DNA from: Actinomycetota bacterium
Lineage (GTDB): Bacteria > Actinomycetota > Actinomycetes > JACCUZ01
Direction: 5' to 3'
NCBI GenBank assembly: GCA_030841035.1
Contig: JAVEDI010000027.1
Location: 1 to 52,637, forward strand
Length of the DNA: 52,637 bases
The notes below the pieces were generated by a model. It searched no databases. It was not told the DNA's origin and worked only from the letters and a program-made list of their open reading frames with translations. Both the position numbers and the translations under genes were made by a program. Below are positions 1-7,562 of the stretch, in pieces (position 1 is the first letter of the stretch; each line of letters starts with the position of its first letter).

Positions 1-577
1 AGGCGACCGGCTCCGCGCCCAGACTGCGCAGGTAGTCGTGGTTGCTCTCGCTCGCGGCGCCGATCACCCGGGCCCCCCACGGTGCACCGCCAGCTGGACG
101 GCGAAGGAACCGACACCCCCGGCCGCCCGCATGCACGACCACGGTGTCATCGCGGCCCACGGAGGCCGCATCGAGCACTTGGTACGCCGTCAGGCCGGCG
201 AGCGGTAGCGCGGCGGCCTCCTCGAAACCCACCGAGCGGGGCTTCGGCGCGAGCGCCCGGATCGGCGCCGGCACCAGCTCGGCGTACGTGCCGTGCTGTA
301 TCTCGTCGCGCCGCACGTAGCCGATGACCTCGTCGCCGGGCGCGAACTCGGTGATGCTCGGACCGACCGCCTCCACGACGCCGGCGACGTCCCACCCCGG
401 GACAAGCGGGAAGTGCACGTAGAACGCGCCATCCAGATGGCCGTCGCGGACCTTCCAGTCGACCGGGTTCACGCTGGCCGCCCGCGCGCGCACCAGGACG
501 ACATCCGGCTCGATCTTGGGGTCCGGCAGGTCCCGCAGCATCAGCACGTCCGGACCGCCGTACTCGTTCAGCGCCAC
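1..577 (-). CDS. MDR-family NADPH:quinone-type oxidoreductase, C-terminus outside the window
   Basis: The minus-strand frame reads VALNEYGGPDVLML, then RAASVNPVDWKVRDG, then PLVPGWDVAGVVEAVGPSI and PLAGLTAYQVLD. This is the GroES-like half of a zinc-independent medium-chain quinone oxidoreductase, probably cytosolic and using NADPH. The reading frame stays open to the window edge, so the gene is partial. Two oddities are visible. The usual MKAVALNEYGG start would need ATG at 585, but that ATG is one base out of frame, so GTG at 577 is used here. The nucleotide-binding segment (expected AAGGVGSFAVQLA) is present only in another frame between about 73 and 131, bounded by two G/C runs, after which the original frame resumes. 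These are either sequencing indels or a damaged cofactor site. The fold assignment is firm; an active enzyme is doubtful as written. Confidence 0.7.
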   Translation of the reverse strand, partial: MALNEYGGPDVLMLRDLPDPKIEPDVVLVRARAASVNPVDWKVRDGHLDGAFYVHFPLVPGWDVAGVVEAVGPSITEFAPGDEVIGYVRRDEIQHGTYAELVPAPIRALAPKPRSVGFEEAAALPLAGLTAYQVLDAASVGRDDTVVVHAGGRGCRFLRRPAGGAPWGARVIGAASESNHDYLRSLGAEPVA

Positions 578-676
578 CGCTTCATGTGGGGCGGCAACCT
601 GGCCGGGCCCACTGCCATTCCCGGCCGGCACCGAGCGCTGCCGGCTCCTTCCAGCCGGGCGGCTGAGCCGACGGGC

Positions 677-2533
677 TCACCAGGAGCCGCCGCCTCCTCC
701 GCCGCCGCCTCCGCCGGAGGACCCACCGCCACCGAAGCCGGACCCGCCGGACGACGACGGCGTGGCGGCCGCGATCGTGCTCGCGGCGCTGGAGGTGAAG
801 CCGGTCAATGAGTCGGAGAAGTGATCCGCGTCCCAGCCGGTTGGGCCGACGTACCAGCTCGGGCCCGTGCGGTTCGCGCCGGCCGGGCCCGCGACGGCGA
901 GCGCACCGAACACCCGCACCCAGCGGTCGACCTCGCCGAACACGATGGCGTAGGGCAGGTAGCGGCTGAAGATGTCCTGCCCCTCTTCGAAGCGCAGCTG
1001 TTCCGCCTCGGCGGTGTGGATGTACTGCCGGAACCCGTTGGCCTGGGCGAGGACCGCCGATCCCTTCGCGGTGCGCGCGGGCATCCGCCGACCCATGCGG
1101 TGCAGGAACAGGCCCACCACGGTGATCGCGGCCCCGACCACGGCCCAGTGCAGGTGCTGGCCGAGGATCCAGGTGAGCCAGCCGCCGGCGATGGCGAGCA
1201 CGATGCCCGCGGCGCTCCAGCGGCCGCGAACCTTGTCGGGACGCCCGCGGAACCAGCCCGCCGCGGTCACGTCCTCGTACAGCTTCGTCTGTACGCCGGC
1301 GAGCCGTGCCGCGAAGTGCTTCGTGAGCTGCGAGAGCGCCACGGTCGGTCCCGACTCGAACAACCCGTCGTAGAGCGCCTTCTCGTAGGGCAGCAGTACG
1401 TCGCCGGCCGCCGCGTCGAGACGCACCAGCACCCAGTCGTGCCGGGAGAACCAGTGCGCCCGCGCCTGCTCCTCGATACGCAGGTGACCCCGCACCGCGA
1501 GGTCCACGATCGTCGCGGTCACGTCGAGGACGTTCGCCTGCTCGTCGAGCAGTGTGCCGATCTGGCCGGGGCGCAGCCCCTTGGGCGGGGCGAACGCGAC
1601 GGCGACCGGTTCGTGGTCGACCAGCGGCATCCGGCCCTCGATGACCGGTTCACCGGTCGCTGGCAGGACTCCCGGCGTGCGGCCGACGAAACGCCGGTCG
1701 CGCCCCGCACTGCCCACGAGCCAGGCGACGCCGCCGACCCCCAGACCGAGGACGAGGAGTGCGACTGCTGCCGTGAGCGGCGTCGGGGTCAGCGACCGCC
1801 GCAGGGACCATCGCTCCTCCAGGACCGGACCGGCGGCAGCCACATCGCCCGCACGCAGGCCGACGACGACCGTCAGGGCGTTGAACGGCGGCAGTCCCTT
1901 CGCCTGGGAGAACGTCGCCCTGGTCCCGACGGCGGTGGCCGACCCGCACGGCAGGCGGCTGCCCTTGGGTCCCGCGAAGCACGTCACCTGCTGCACCGCT
2001 CCCGGCGTCTCGACGAACGCCGATCCGGCCCGGATGGGGACGTCCCACTGGTCACCGATCACGTTCCAGAAGAGCTCGACGTGGTCCGTGAAGGCGTTGA
2101 GCGCCCCGTCGACGGTGTAGCGCAGCACGTAGGTGTGCCGCCCTGTCACCAGCCGGTCCGGATCGCCGATACGCAGGCTCGTGACTCCGGCGTCCTCGCT
2201 GCGCGACACGCCAGTGGGAGTGCCCGGCGTGGGACTGGTCACCGATACGTCGTGCAGCGTGTAGAGGCGGTCGCGGTCGTTGTCGTAGGGAACCCGCGTG
2301 GGGACGTCGCGGAAGATGCCGTGCCGTCGGTTGCTGCCGAAGTCGTAGTCGATCGTCTCGGTGACCTGGAGCGCGCCACTGGCGCGCACTCTCAGGACCA
2401 CGTCGTAGGACTGGATCCGCTCGTTCCCTGCTGCGGCGACAGGGGCGGCGGCGAGCACGAGGCCCAGCCACGGCGTCATCGAAGCGAGGACGCCGACCAG
2501 CCCGCGTCGGCGTACGACCCCCCGCTGCGGCAT
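677..2533 (-). CDS. DUF2207 membrane protein with Gly-rich tail
   Basis: A 618-residue protein of the DUF2207 family, whose function is unknown. The N-terminus carries a signal peptide (hydrophobic to about residue 35, AAAPVAAA). An extracytoplasmic beta-rich domain follows, with IQSYDVVLRVRASGALQVTETIDYDF and HGIFRDVPTR, both typical of the family. A transmembrane helix lies near residues 255-275 and a pair of helices near 445-485. The C-terminus is an extreme Ser/Gly tract ending in GGGGSW, which is also usual for this family. The start ATG overlaps the smpB stop by one base (TGATG), so the two are probably translationally coupled. It is last in the smpB-side transcript. Confidence 0.85.
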   Translation of the reverse strand: MPQRGVVRRRGLVGVLASMTPWLGLVLAAAPVAAAGNERIQSYDVVLRVRASGALQVTETIDYDFGSNRRHGIFRDVPTRVPYDNDRDRLYTLHDVSVTSPTPGTPTGVSRSEDAGVTSLRIGDPDRLVTGRHTYVLRYTVDGALNAFTDHVELFWNVIGDQWDVPIRAGSAFVETPGAVQQVTCFAGPKGSRLPCGSATAVGTRATFSQAKGLPPFNALTVVVGLRAGDVAAAGPVLEERWSLRRSLTPTPLTAAVALLVLGLGVGGVAWLVGSAGRDRRFVGRTPGVLPATGEPVIEGRMPLVDHEPVAVAFAPPKGLRPGQIGTLLDEQANVLDVTATIVDLAVRGHLRIEEQARAHWFSRHDWVLVRLDAAAGDVLLPYEKALYDGLFESGPTVALSQLTKHFAARLAGVQTKLYEDVTAAGWFRGRPDKVRGRWSAAGIVLAIAGGWLTWILGQHLHWAVVGAAITVVGLFLHRMGRRMPARTAKGSAVLAQANGFRQYIHTAEAEQLRFEEGQDIFSRYLPYAIVFGEVDRWVRVFGALAVAGPAGANRTGPSWYVGPTGWDADHFSDSLTGFTSSAASTIAAATPSSSGGSGFGGGGSSGGGGGGGGGGSW

Positions 2534-3006
2534 CAGTCGCCGCGGTTACGGCGCGCCAGTGCGCGCTCGGTCTCGCGCTTCGACTGCCTCTCGGCGAGCG
2601 CCTGCCGCTTGTCAAAGCTGCGCTTGCCGCGCGCGAGTGCGATCTCGACCTTCGCCTTGCCGTCCTTGAAGTACAGCGACAGCGGGATCAGCGTCGAGCC
2701 GCCCTCCTTCGTCTTGCCGATGAGCCGGACGATCTCACCCCTGTGCAGCAGCAGCTTGCGCTCGCGTCGCGGCTCGTGGTTGGTCCACGTTCCCTCCGTG
2801 TACTCGGGGATGTGCACCCCCGAGAGCCACGCCTCACCGTCGCGGATGTGCGCGAAACCGTCGACCAAGGTGGCGTGACCGGCGCGCAGCGACTTGACCT
2901 CCGTGCCAGTCAGCACCAGGCCCGCCTCGTAGACGTCGTCGATGTGGTAATCGTGACGGGCCTTGCGGTTCTGGGCCACCAGCTTGCGACCCTGCTCCTT
3001 GGGCAC
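2533..3006 (-). CDS. smpB: SsrA-binding protein SmpB
   Basis: A 157-residue SmpB. It is the tmRNA partner that mimics the anticodon side of a tRNA and brings tmRNA into stalled ribosomes for trans-translation. Family signatures are [34 protein letters not shown], the KLLLHRGEI segment, and the basic tail [23 protein letters not shown] that enters the mRNA channel. The GTG start gives the expected [21 protein letters not shown]-terminus. It lies 3 bp downstream of the S41 protease gene in the ftsE-ftsX-smpB block. The tmRNA gene itself was not found next to it. Confidence 0.97.
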   Translation of the reverse strand: MPKEQGRKLVAQNRKARHDYHIDDVYEAGLVLTGTEVKSLRAGHATLVDGFAHIRDGEAWLSGVHIPEYTEGTWTNHEPRRERKLLLHRGEIVRLIGKTKEGGSTLIPLSLYFKDGKAKVEIALARGKRSFDKRQALAERQSKRETERALARRNRGD

Positions 3007-3009
3007 GGC

Positions 3010-4191
3010 TCATCCCCTTCCCGTGCCGCCGAGGGCAGCGACCAGTCCGGTAAGGACCTCGACGGCGCGTCGCTCCGACTCCTGCGACGGCGCGCTCGCC
3101 TCGACGGCCACGTCGGGCTCGACGCCGACGCCTTCGAGGGAGCGACCGGCGGGGGTGAGATAGCGCCCGACGGTCAGCTCGAGCGCCGACCCGTCAGAGA
3201 GCCGCGCCGGCTCCTGCACCGAGCCCTTGCCGTAGGTGCGCGACCCGACGACGACAGCACGGTTGCGGTCCTGCAGGGCCGCGGCGACGACTTCCGCCGC
3301 ACTGGCCGTCGAGGAGTTCACGAGGACCACGAGCGGCGTGGTGAGGTCGCCGCCGCTGGACGCGTCGAGCGTGCGTGCCGGACGACCACGCCGCTCGTAG
3401 GACACGACCGGACCGCCGTCCAGGAACACCGAGGCCACCTGGACCGCCTCGTCGAGCAGGCCGCCCGGATCGTCGCGCAGATCGAGCACGACGCCGCCGG
3501 CATGCCGTTCACCGGGCGCACCCAGTGCGTCCCGCACCTCGCGACCGACACCACGGGTGAACGCGCTGACCTGGATCCTCGCGATGTTGCCAGCCAGGTG
3601 CTCGACCACCACGTCCTCTGTCGTGAAGCGCGCCCGCGTGAGGTGCAGGTCCCGGGTGACGGTGCCGCGGCGCACGACCATGCCGACGCTGGTGTGCTCG
3701 CGACCGCGCAACAGGGTCGCCACGCGGGTCATCCCGATCGTGGCCACCGGCTTGCGACCGACCGACACGAGCACGTCCCCCGCGCGCAGGTCGGCCCGCG
3801 CGGCAGGCGAGCCCGGCTGCACGCTGCCGACCTGCACCCCGCCTCCGGTGGAGGAGCGCAACCACAGGCCCACGCCGGAGTACTGGCCCTCGAGGGCGTC
3901 GTGGAAGGAGGAGAACTCTGCCGCGCCGTAGTACGTCGACCAGCGGTCACCCAGGGCGCGCAGCATGCCCTCGACGGCGGCCCGATCGAGCGCCTTGCGG
4001 TCGATGGGGCGGGCCGCGGTGTCGGCGATGCGGGCAGCGGCCTCGTCGAGCACGCCACGTCGTGGAGCCGGCTGGTCCCTGCCCACCACCCCGGTCACCA
4101 CACCGCCGACGTACGCCAGGGCCATCAGGGCGAGGACGGTGCTCACCCGCAGGGCGCGGCGCAGGGCAGCCGGGGACAGCAGGGAGAGCAC
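3010..4191 (-). CDS. S41 family C-terminal processing peptidase (CtpA-like)
   Basis: A 393-residue membrane-anchored serine protease of family S41. One transmembrane helix lies at about residues 14-37, followed by a PDZ domain (about 100-180, with GQYSGVGLW and GSPAARADLRAGDVLVSVG). The catalytic core has Ser297 in NSSTASAAEVV and general-base Lys322 in RTYGKGSVQ, so the Ser/Lys dyad is intact. This family trims or degrades extracytoplasmic proteins; substrates are unknown here. The gene sits between the M23 peptidase and smpB, as is common in actinobacteria, and probably belongs to the same transcript. Confidence 0.93.
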   Translation of the reverse strand: MLSLLSPAALRRALRVSTVLALMALAYVGGVVTGVVGRDQPAPRRGVLDEAAARIADTAARPIDRKALDRAAVEGMLRALGDRWSTYYGAAEFSSFHDALEGQYSGVGLWLRSSTGGGVQVGSVQPGSPAARADLRAGDVLVSVGRKPVATIGMTRVATLLRGREHTSVGMVVRRGTVTRDLHLTRARFTTEDVVVEHLAGNIARIQVSAFTRGVGREVRDALGAPGERHAGGVVLDLRDDPGGLLDEAVQVASVFLDGGPVVSYERRGRPARTLDASSGGDLTTPLVVLVNSSTASAAEVVAAALQDRNRAVVVGSRTYGKGSVQEPARLSDGSALELTVGRYLTPAGRSLEGVGVEPDVAVEASAPSQESERRAVEVLTGLVAALGGTGRG

Positions 4192-4235
4192 CGTAGGAGT
4201 CTAGGGCGCAGGCGACCCGTCACCGGCCGACTTGG

Positions 4236-5534
4236 TCAGAGCACCGGTGCCGGTCCGTTCGGGCACAGCGACGCGACGGTGCGCCGCGGGCCGCCGTACC
4301 AACCCATCGGGTCGTACGCCGTGTCGCCGAGCACGACGTTGAAGTGCAGGTGCGGGCCGGTGGCGAATCCGCTGGATCCGACACGCCCGATGACCTCGCC
4401 GCGGCCCACCCGCTGCCCGACGTGGACGCCGAAGGAGTCCTGGTGGGCGTACCAGGTCGTCATGCCGCCGCCGTGGGCGACGATCGTCGTGTTGCCGTCC
4501 CAGCTGGTGTACGTCGTCGCGACGACCACGCCGTCGGCAGCGGCGAAGATGGGAGCGCCGTAACCGGGGGCGATGTCGATGCCGGAGTGGCAGCTCGGTG
4601 AGCCGGTCACGGGGTTGATGCGGTAGCCGGCGTAGGTGCTGATCCGGCCGTTCGCCGGCCACGCGAGCCCACCACCGCCGCCCCCACCGGGTTCGGCGCC
4701 GAGTCGGGCGCGGGAGGAGGCACGGGCCGCGGCGGCGGCGATGGACCGCGCCAGCGCCTGGGACTGCGCCTGCGCCGCTGCCAGCCGCTTGGCCTCCGCC
4801 TCCCGCTCCCGCTTGACGGCGGCCACCGCGCTCGCGCGCTCGGCAATCAACGACTCGACGGCCCGCTGCGCCTGCACCGCTTGCTGCTCGAGCCCGGCGA
4901 TGGCCGCGACGAGACGCTCCTGCTCGCGTTTCATCTGCGCCAGCTGGCGCCGCTTGGCGTCCAGCGTCGCGCGTGCGGCAGCCAGGTCGGCTCGGTTCGC
5001 GGCCAGGTTGCCGAGGACGTTCCCCTGGGAGCGCATGGCGTCCTGCACGAGCACGAGCCGGGTCGCGAAGTCGTCGGGGCTCTCGGAGTTGAGCACGACC
5101 GCCAGCTCGGCGTAGCTGCCCTCCTGGTAGGAGGACCGGGCGATGCGCCCGATCAGCACATGGGTGGCATCCATCGCGGCCTGGGTCTTGGCGATGCGCG
5201 CCTGGGCGCGGCGCACTTCGGCGACGGCCACCCGCAGCTTGCCGGCCAGCATCGCGTCACGGGCCTGCGCCGCTGCGAGCCGACCGCGGACGCGGGCCAC
5301 CCGAGCCTGTGCGGTCGGCAGTCTCGACTCGGCGCGGTTCAGGTCGCGGATGGCCGCTTCCACGCGCTGCGAGGTGTTCTCCAGGTCGTTGCGCAGCGCC
5401 GAGATCCGCTTGTCGACCGTGCGCTTGCGCGACTTGTCGTCGGCCTGGGCCGTCGCCAGGACGCCGAGCACCAAGGAGGCCGCGACAAGCAGGACGGTCA
5501 GGAGCAGACGAGGAGGCAGAGGACGGCAACGCAT
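4236..5534 (-). CDS. M23 family peptidase with long coiled coil (EnvC-like)
   Basis: A 432-residue exported protein. It has a signal peptide (residues 1-31, ending ATAQA), then about 240 residues of coiled coil rich in Ala/Arg/Glu (about 33-275), a Gly linker, and a LytM/M23 endopeptidase domain (about 288-415). Zinc ligands are visible as His316 and Asp320 in HSGID and His397 in GPHLHF, with His364 in WYAH as the further catalytic histidine. The architecture is that of EnvC/NlpD-type division hydrolases and activators. It is transcribed directly after ftsE and ftsX, whose product is known to control such coiled-coil partners, so a role in septal peptidoglycan cleavage under FtsEX control is a reasonable inference. 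All catalytic residues are present, so it may cut peptidoglycan itself. Confidence 0.92.
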   Translation of the reverse strand: MRCRPLPPRLLLTVLLVAASLVLGVLATAQADDKSRKRTVDKRISALRNDLENTSQRVEAAIRDLNRAESRLPTAQARVARVRGRLAAAQARDAMLAGKLRVAVAEVRRAQARIAKTQAAMDATHVLIGRIARSSYQEGSYAELAVVLNSESPDDFATRLVLVQDAMRSQGNVLGNLAANRADLAAARATLDAKRRQLAQMKREQERLVAAIAGLEQQAVQAQRAVESLIAERASAVAAVKREREAEAKRLAAAQAQSQALARSIAAAAARASSRARLGAEPGGGGGGGLAWPANGRISTYAGYRINPVTGSPSCHSGIDIAPGYGAPIFAAADGVVVATTYTSWDGNTTIVAHGGGMTTWYAHQDSFGVHVGQRVGRGEVIGRVGSSGFATGPHLHFNVVLGDTAYDPMGWYGGPRRTVASLCPNGPAPVL

Positions 5535-5672
5535 GCGGCGGGGAATCTCCGTGTCGTTGTGATCTGGGTCGATCCAGCTGTTGTCGTGGAACGACCCGCA
5601 CGAGCGCTCGCCGTGAACGGACTCCGGTTCCTTGCTCGAGCCTCGCTCCCCGCGTCCGGACGATCGGATCGC

Positions 5673-6578
5673 CTAGACGCGAAGGTACTTGAGTAAGGTC
5701 AGGAAACTCGCGATTGCCGCTAACGCCACGCCGACGACGAAAACGGCACCAGCGCTGAGCCACACGTCACCCCAGGTGATGAACCGCGTGATGGGGAAGT
5801 TGGGGGCGAGGATGCGATCGACGAGCACGCCCTTGAGGAGAACGAACGAACCCGACGCGAGAAGGGCGCCGAGGAAACCGGAGATCGCGCCCTCGAGCAG
5901 GAACGGGAGCTGGATCGAGAAGCTGGACGCACCGACCAGCTTCATGATGCCGGTCTCGCGTCTCCGGCTGAACGCCGCGACGCGAATCGTGTTCACGATC
6001 AGGATCACCGAGACGATGACCATCATGATGGCCAGTCCGAACGCGAACCACTGCACCCAGTTGAGCACCTTGAAGAAACGCTCCAGCAGGGCCTTCTGAT
6101 CCTGCACCTGTTCGACGCCGTCGCGGCCGATGAAGGCGCTGGCGATGATGGGGAACTGCTCGGGGTTGACCAGCTTGACCCGGAAGGACTCCGGCATCTG
6201 GTCGGCTGTGACGTTGTCGACGATCGCGCTGTTCTTGAACTGCTGCTTGAAGCGCTTGAACGCCTGGGCCTTCGACTCGTAGTAGATCTTCTGCACCTGC
6301 GGGAGACGGTCGAGGTCGGCGCGGATCTGGTCGCGCTGGGCCTGGGTGACCTCACCGGCCGCGCAGCTGGGGGCGGACGAGTCCTGCCCGCACAGGAAGA
6401 CCGACACCTCGACCTTGTCGTACCAGAAGTCCTTCATCACGCTGACCTGCTGGTTGAAGAGCACCGCCATGCCCAGGAAGCCCAGGGACACCGCGGTAGT
6501 GATGATCATGGCCAGCGTCATCGTCAGGTTGCGCCGCAGCCCGATGCCGATCTCGGAGAGGATGAACGTCGCGCGCAT
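5673..6578 (-). CDS. ftsX: Cell division ABC transporter permease-like protein FtsX
   Basis: A 301-residue FtsX, the membrane half of the FtsEX complex that couples cytoplasmic ATP hydrolysis to septal peptidoglycan hydrolases. A cytoplasmic start (MRATFILSEIGIGLRRNLTMTLAMIITT) leads to the first membrane helix. A large extracytoplasmic loop of about 130 residues follows (including FLCGQDSSAPSC and DQMPESFRVKL). Three more helices form the permease-like FtsX domain, with the conserved FSRRRETGIMKLVGAS coupling segment. Length and topology match the family. It lies 73 bp downstream of ftsE and upstream of the M23 gene. Confidence 0.96.
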   Translation of the reverse strand: MRATFILSEIGIGLRRNLTMTLAMIITTAVSLGFLGMAVLFNQQVSVMKDFWYDKVEVSVFLCGQDSSAPSCAAGEVTQAQRDQIRADLDRLPQVQKIYYESKAQAFKRFKQQFKNSAIVDNVTADQMPESFRVKLVNPEQFPIIASAFIGRDGVEQVQDQKALLERFFKVLNWVQWFAFGLAIMMVIVSVILIVNTIRVAAFSRRRETGIMKLVGASSFSIQLPFLLEGAISGFLGALLASGSFVLLKGVLVDRILAPNFPITRFITWGDVWLSAGAVFVVGVALAAIASFLTLLKYLRV

Positions 6579-6651
6579 GGCTTCCTGTTCGTCGTGGTGG
6601 TACGGGCGGAGCCCCCGGCTTCGGTCTCGCGGCCGGGCCGTCGGAGCAGTG

Positions 6652-7341
6652 CTAGCGGGAGTAGCCGTAGACGCCGCGCGACTGGTCGCGGACCAGGCGG
6701 CCCGCCTCCAGTTCGATGACGCGCTTGCGCATCTGGTCGACGATGTCGTCGTCGTGGGTGGCCATGACCACAGTGGTGCCGGTGCGGTTGATGCGGTCGA
6801 GCAGCCGCATGATTCCGACGCTCGTCGTGGGGTCGAGGTTCCCCGTGGGCTCGTCGGCGATCAGGATCATCGGCCGGTTGACGAAGGCGCGGGCGATGGC
6901 CACCCGCTGCTGCTCTCCCCCGGAGAGCTCGTCGGGACGCCGGTTCTCCTTGCCCTTGAGACCGACGAGATCGAGGACCTCCGGGACGACCTTGGCGATC
7001 TGGTGCCTCGGGCGGCCGATGACCTCGAGCGCGAAGGCCACGTTCTCCATGACGGTCTTGTTGTTGAGCAGCCGGAAGTCCTGGAAGACCGTGCCGACCT
7101 GACGCCGCAGGGCGGGGACCTTCCAGGAGGAAAGCCTGGCGAGGTCCTTGCCGGCCACGTGTACCTGACCGCTCGTCGCCTTCTCCTCCTTGAGCACCAG
7201 GCGCAGGAAGGTCGACTTCCCCGAGCCGGACTGCCCGACCAGGAAGACGAACTCGCCCTTGTCGATCTCGACGGACACGTCGCTCAGGGCCGGCCGGGTC
7301 TGGCTCGGATAGATCTTGGTGACGTTCTTGAGGCGGATCAC
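6652..7341 (-). CDS. ftsE: Cell division ATP-binding protein FtsE
   Basis: A 229-residue ABC ATPase. The Walker A is GQSGSGKST, the signature [14 protein letters not shown], and the Walker [13 protein letters not shown] followed by the H-loop MATHDDD. The opening [12 protein letters not shown] matches actinobacterial FtsE. With FtsX it forms the cytoplasmic motor that gates cell-wall hydrolases at the septum. It starts with GTG at 7341. In most actinobacteria prfB lies directly upstream; here a surface-protein gene separates them. Confidence 0.97.
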   Translation of the reverse strand: MIRLKNVTKIYPSQTRPALSDVSVEIDKGEFVFLVGQSGSGKSTFLRLVLKEEKATSGQVHVAGKDLARLSSWKVPALRRQVGTVFQDFRLLNNKTVMENVAFALEVIGRPRHQIAKVVPEVLDLVGLKGKENRRPDELSGGEQQRVAIARAFVNRPMILIADEPTGNLDPTTSVGIMRLLDRINRTGTTVVMATHDDDIVDQMRKRVIELEAGRLVRDQSRGVYGYSR

Positions 7342-7469
7342 TGACTCATCACTACCGGCCGCTCGCGGGTGGGGGACGACAGTGAGTGTACGACCGTGCT
7401 CGCGACTGCACCGGCAGTGACAGGCGGGTGCTACGGCGCCGCAGCGGGCCGTTCTGGAGGCGCCAGGTC

Positions 7470-7509
7470 GAGCTGAGGGCCCGGATCGACCGATCCGGGC
7501 CCTCAGCTC
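7470..7509. terminator. Perfect 19-bp inverted repeat, likely terminator
   Basis: Two 19-nt arms (7470-7488 and 7491-7509) are exact reverse complements separated by two bases. The hairpin lies 54 bases past the stop codon of the surface-protein gene and upstream of ftsE. There is no T-run on either side, which is common for actinobacterial terminators. It would insulate ftsE from transcription of the surface-protein gene. Confidence 0.7.
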
Positions 7510-7562
7510 TCGACGGTGCTCGACTGCCCCACGCGCACCGGGCCGGGGCCCGGCGCCTCAGG

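Noticed and set aside
821-2878. Very long plus-strand open frame opposite DUF2207 and smpB
   Set aside because: High-GC shadow frame: Arg/Gly/His-rich with no domain, antisense to two well-supported genes. The same applies to long antisense frames at 7386-9650, 18934-21315 and 30239-32155.
677-3010. tmRNA (ssrA) next to smpB
   Set aside because: Both sides of smpB are occupied by protein genes with almost no spacing; no tRNA-like end was seen.
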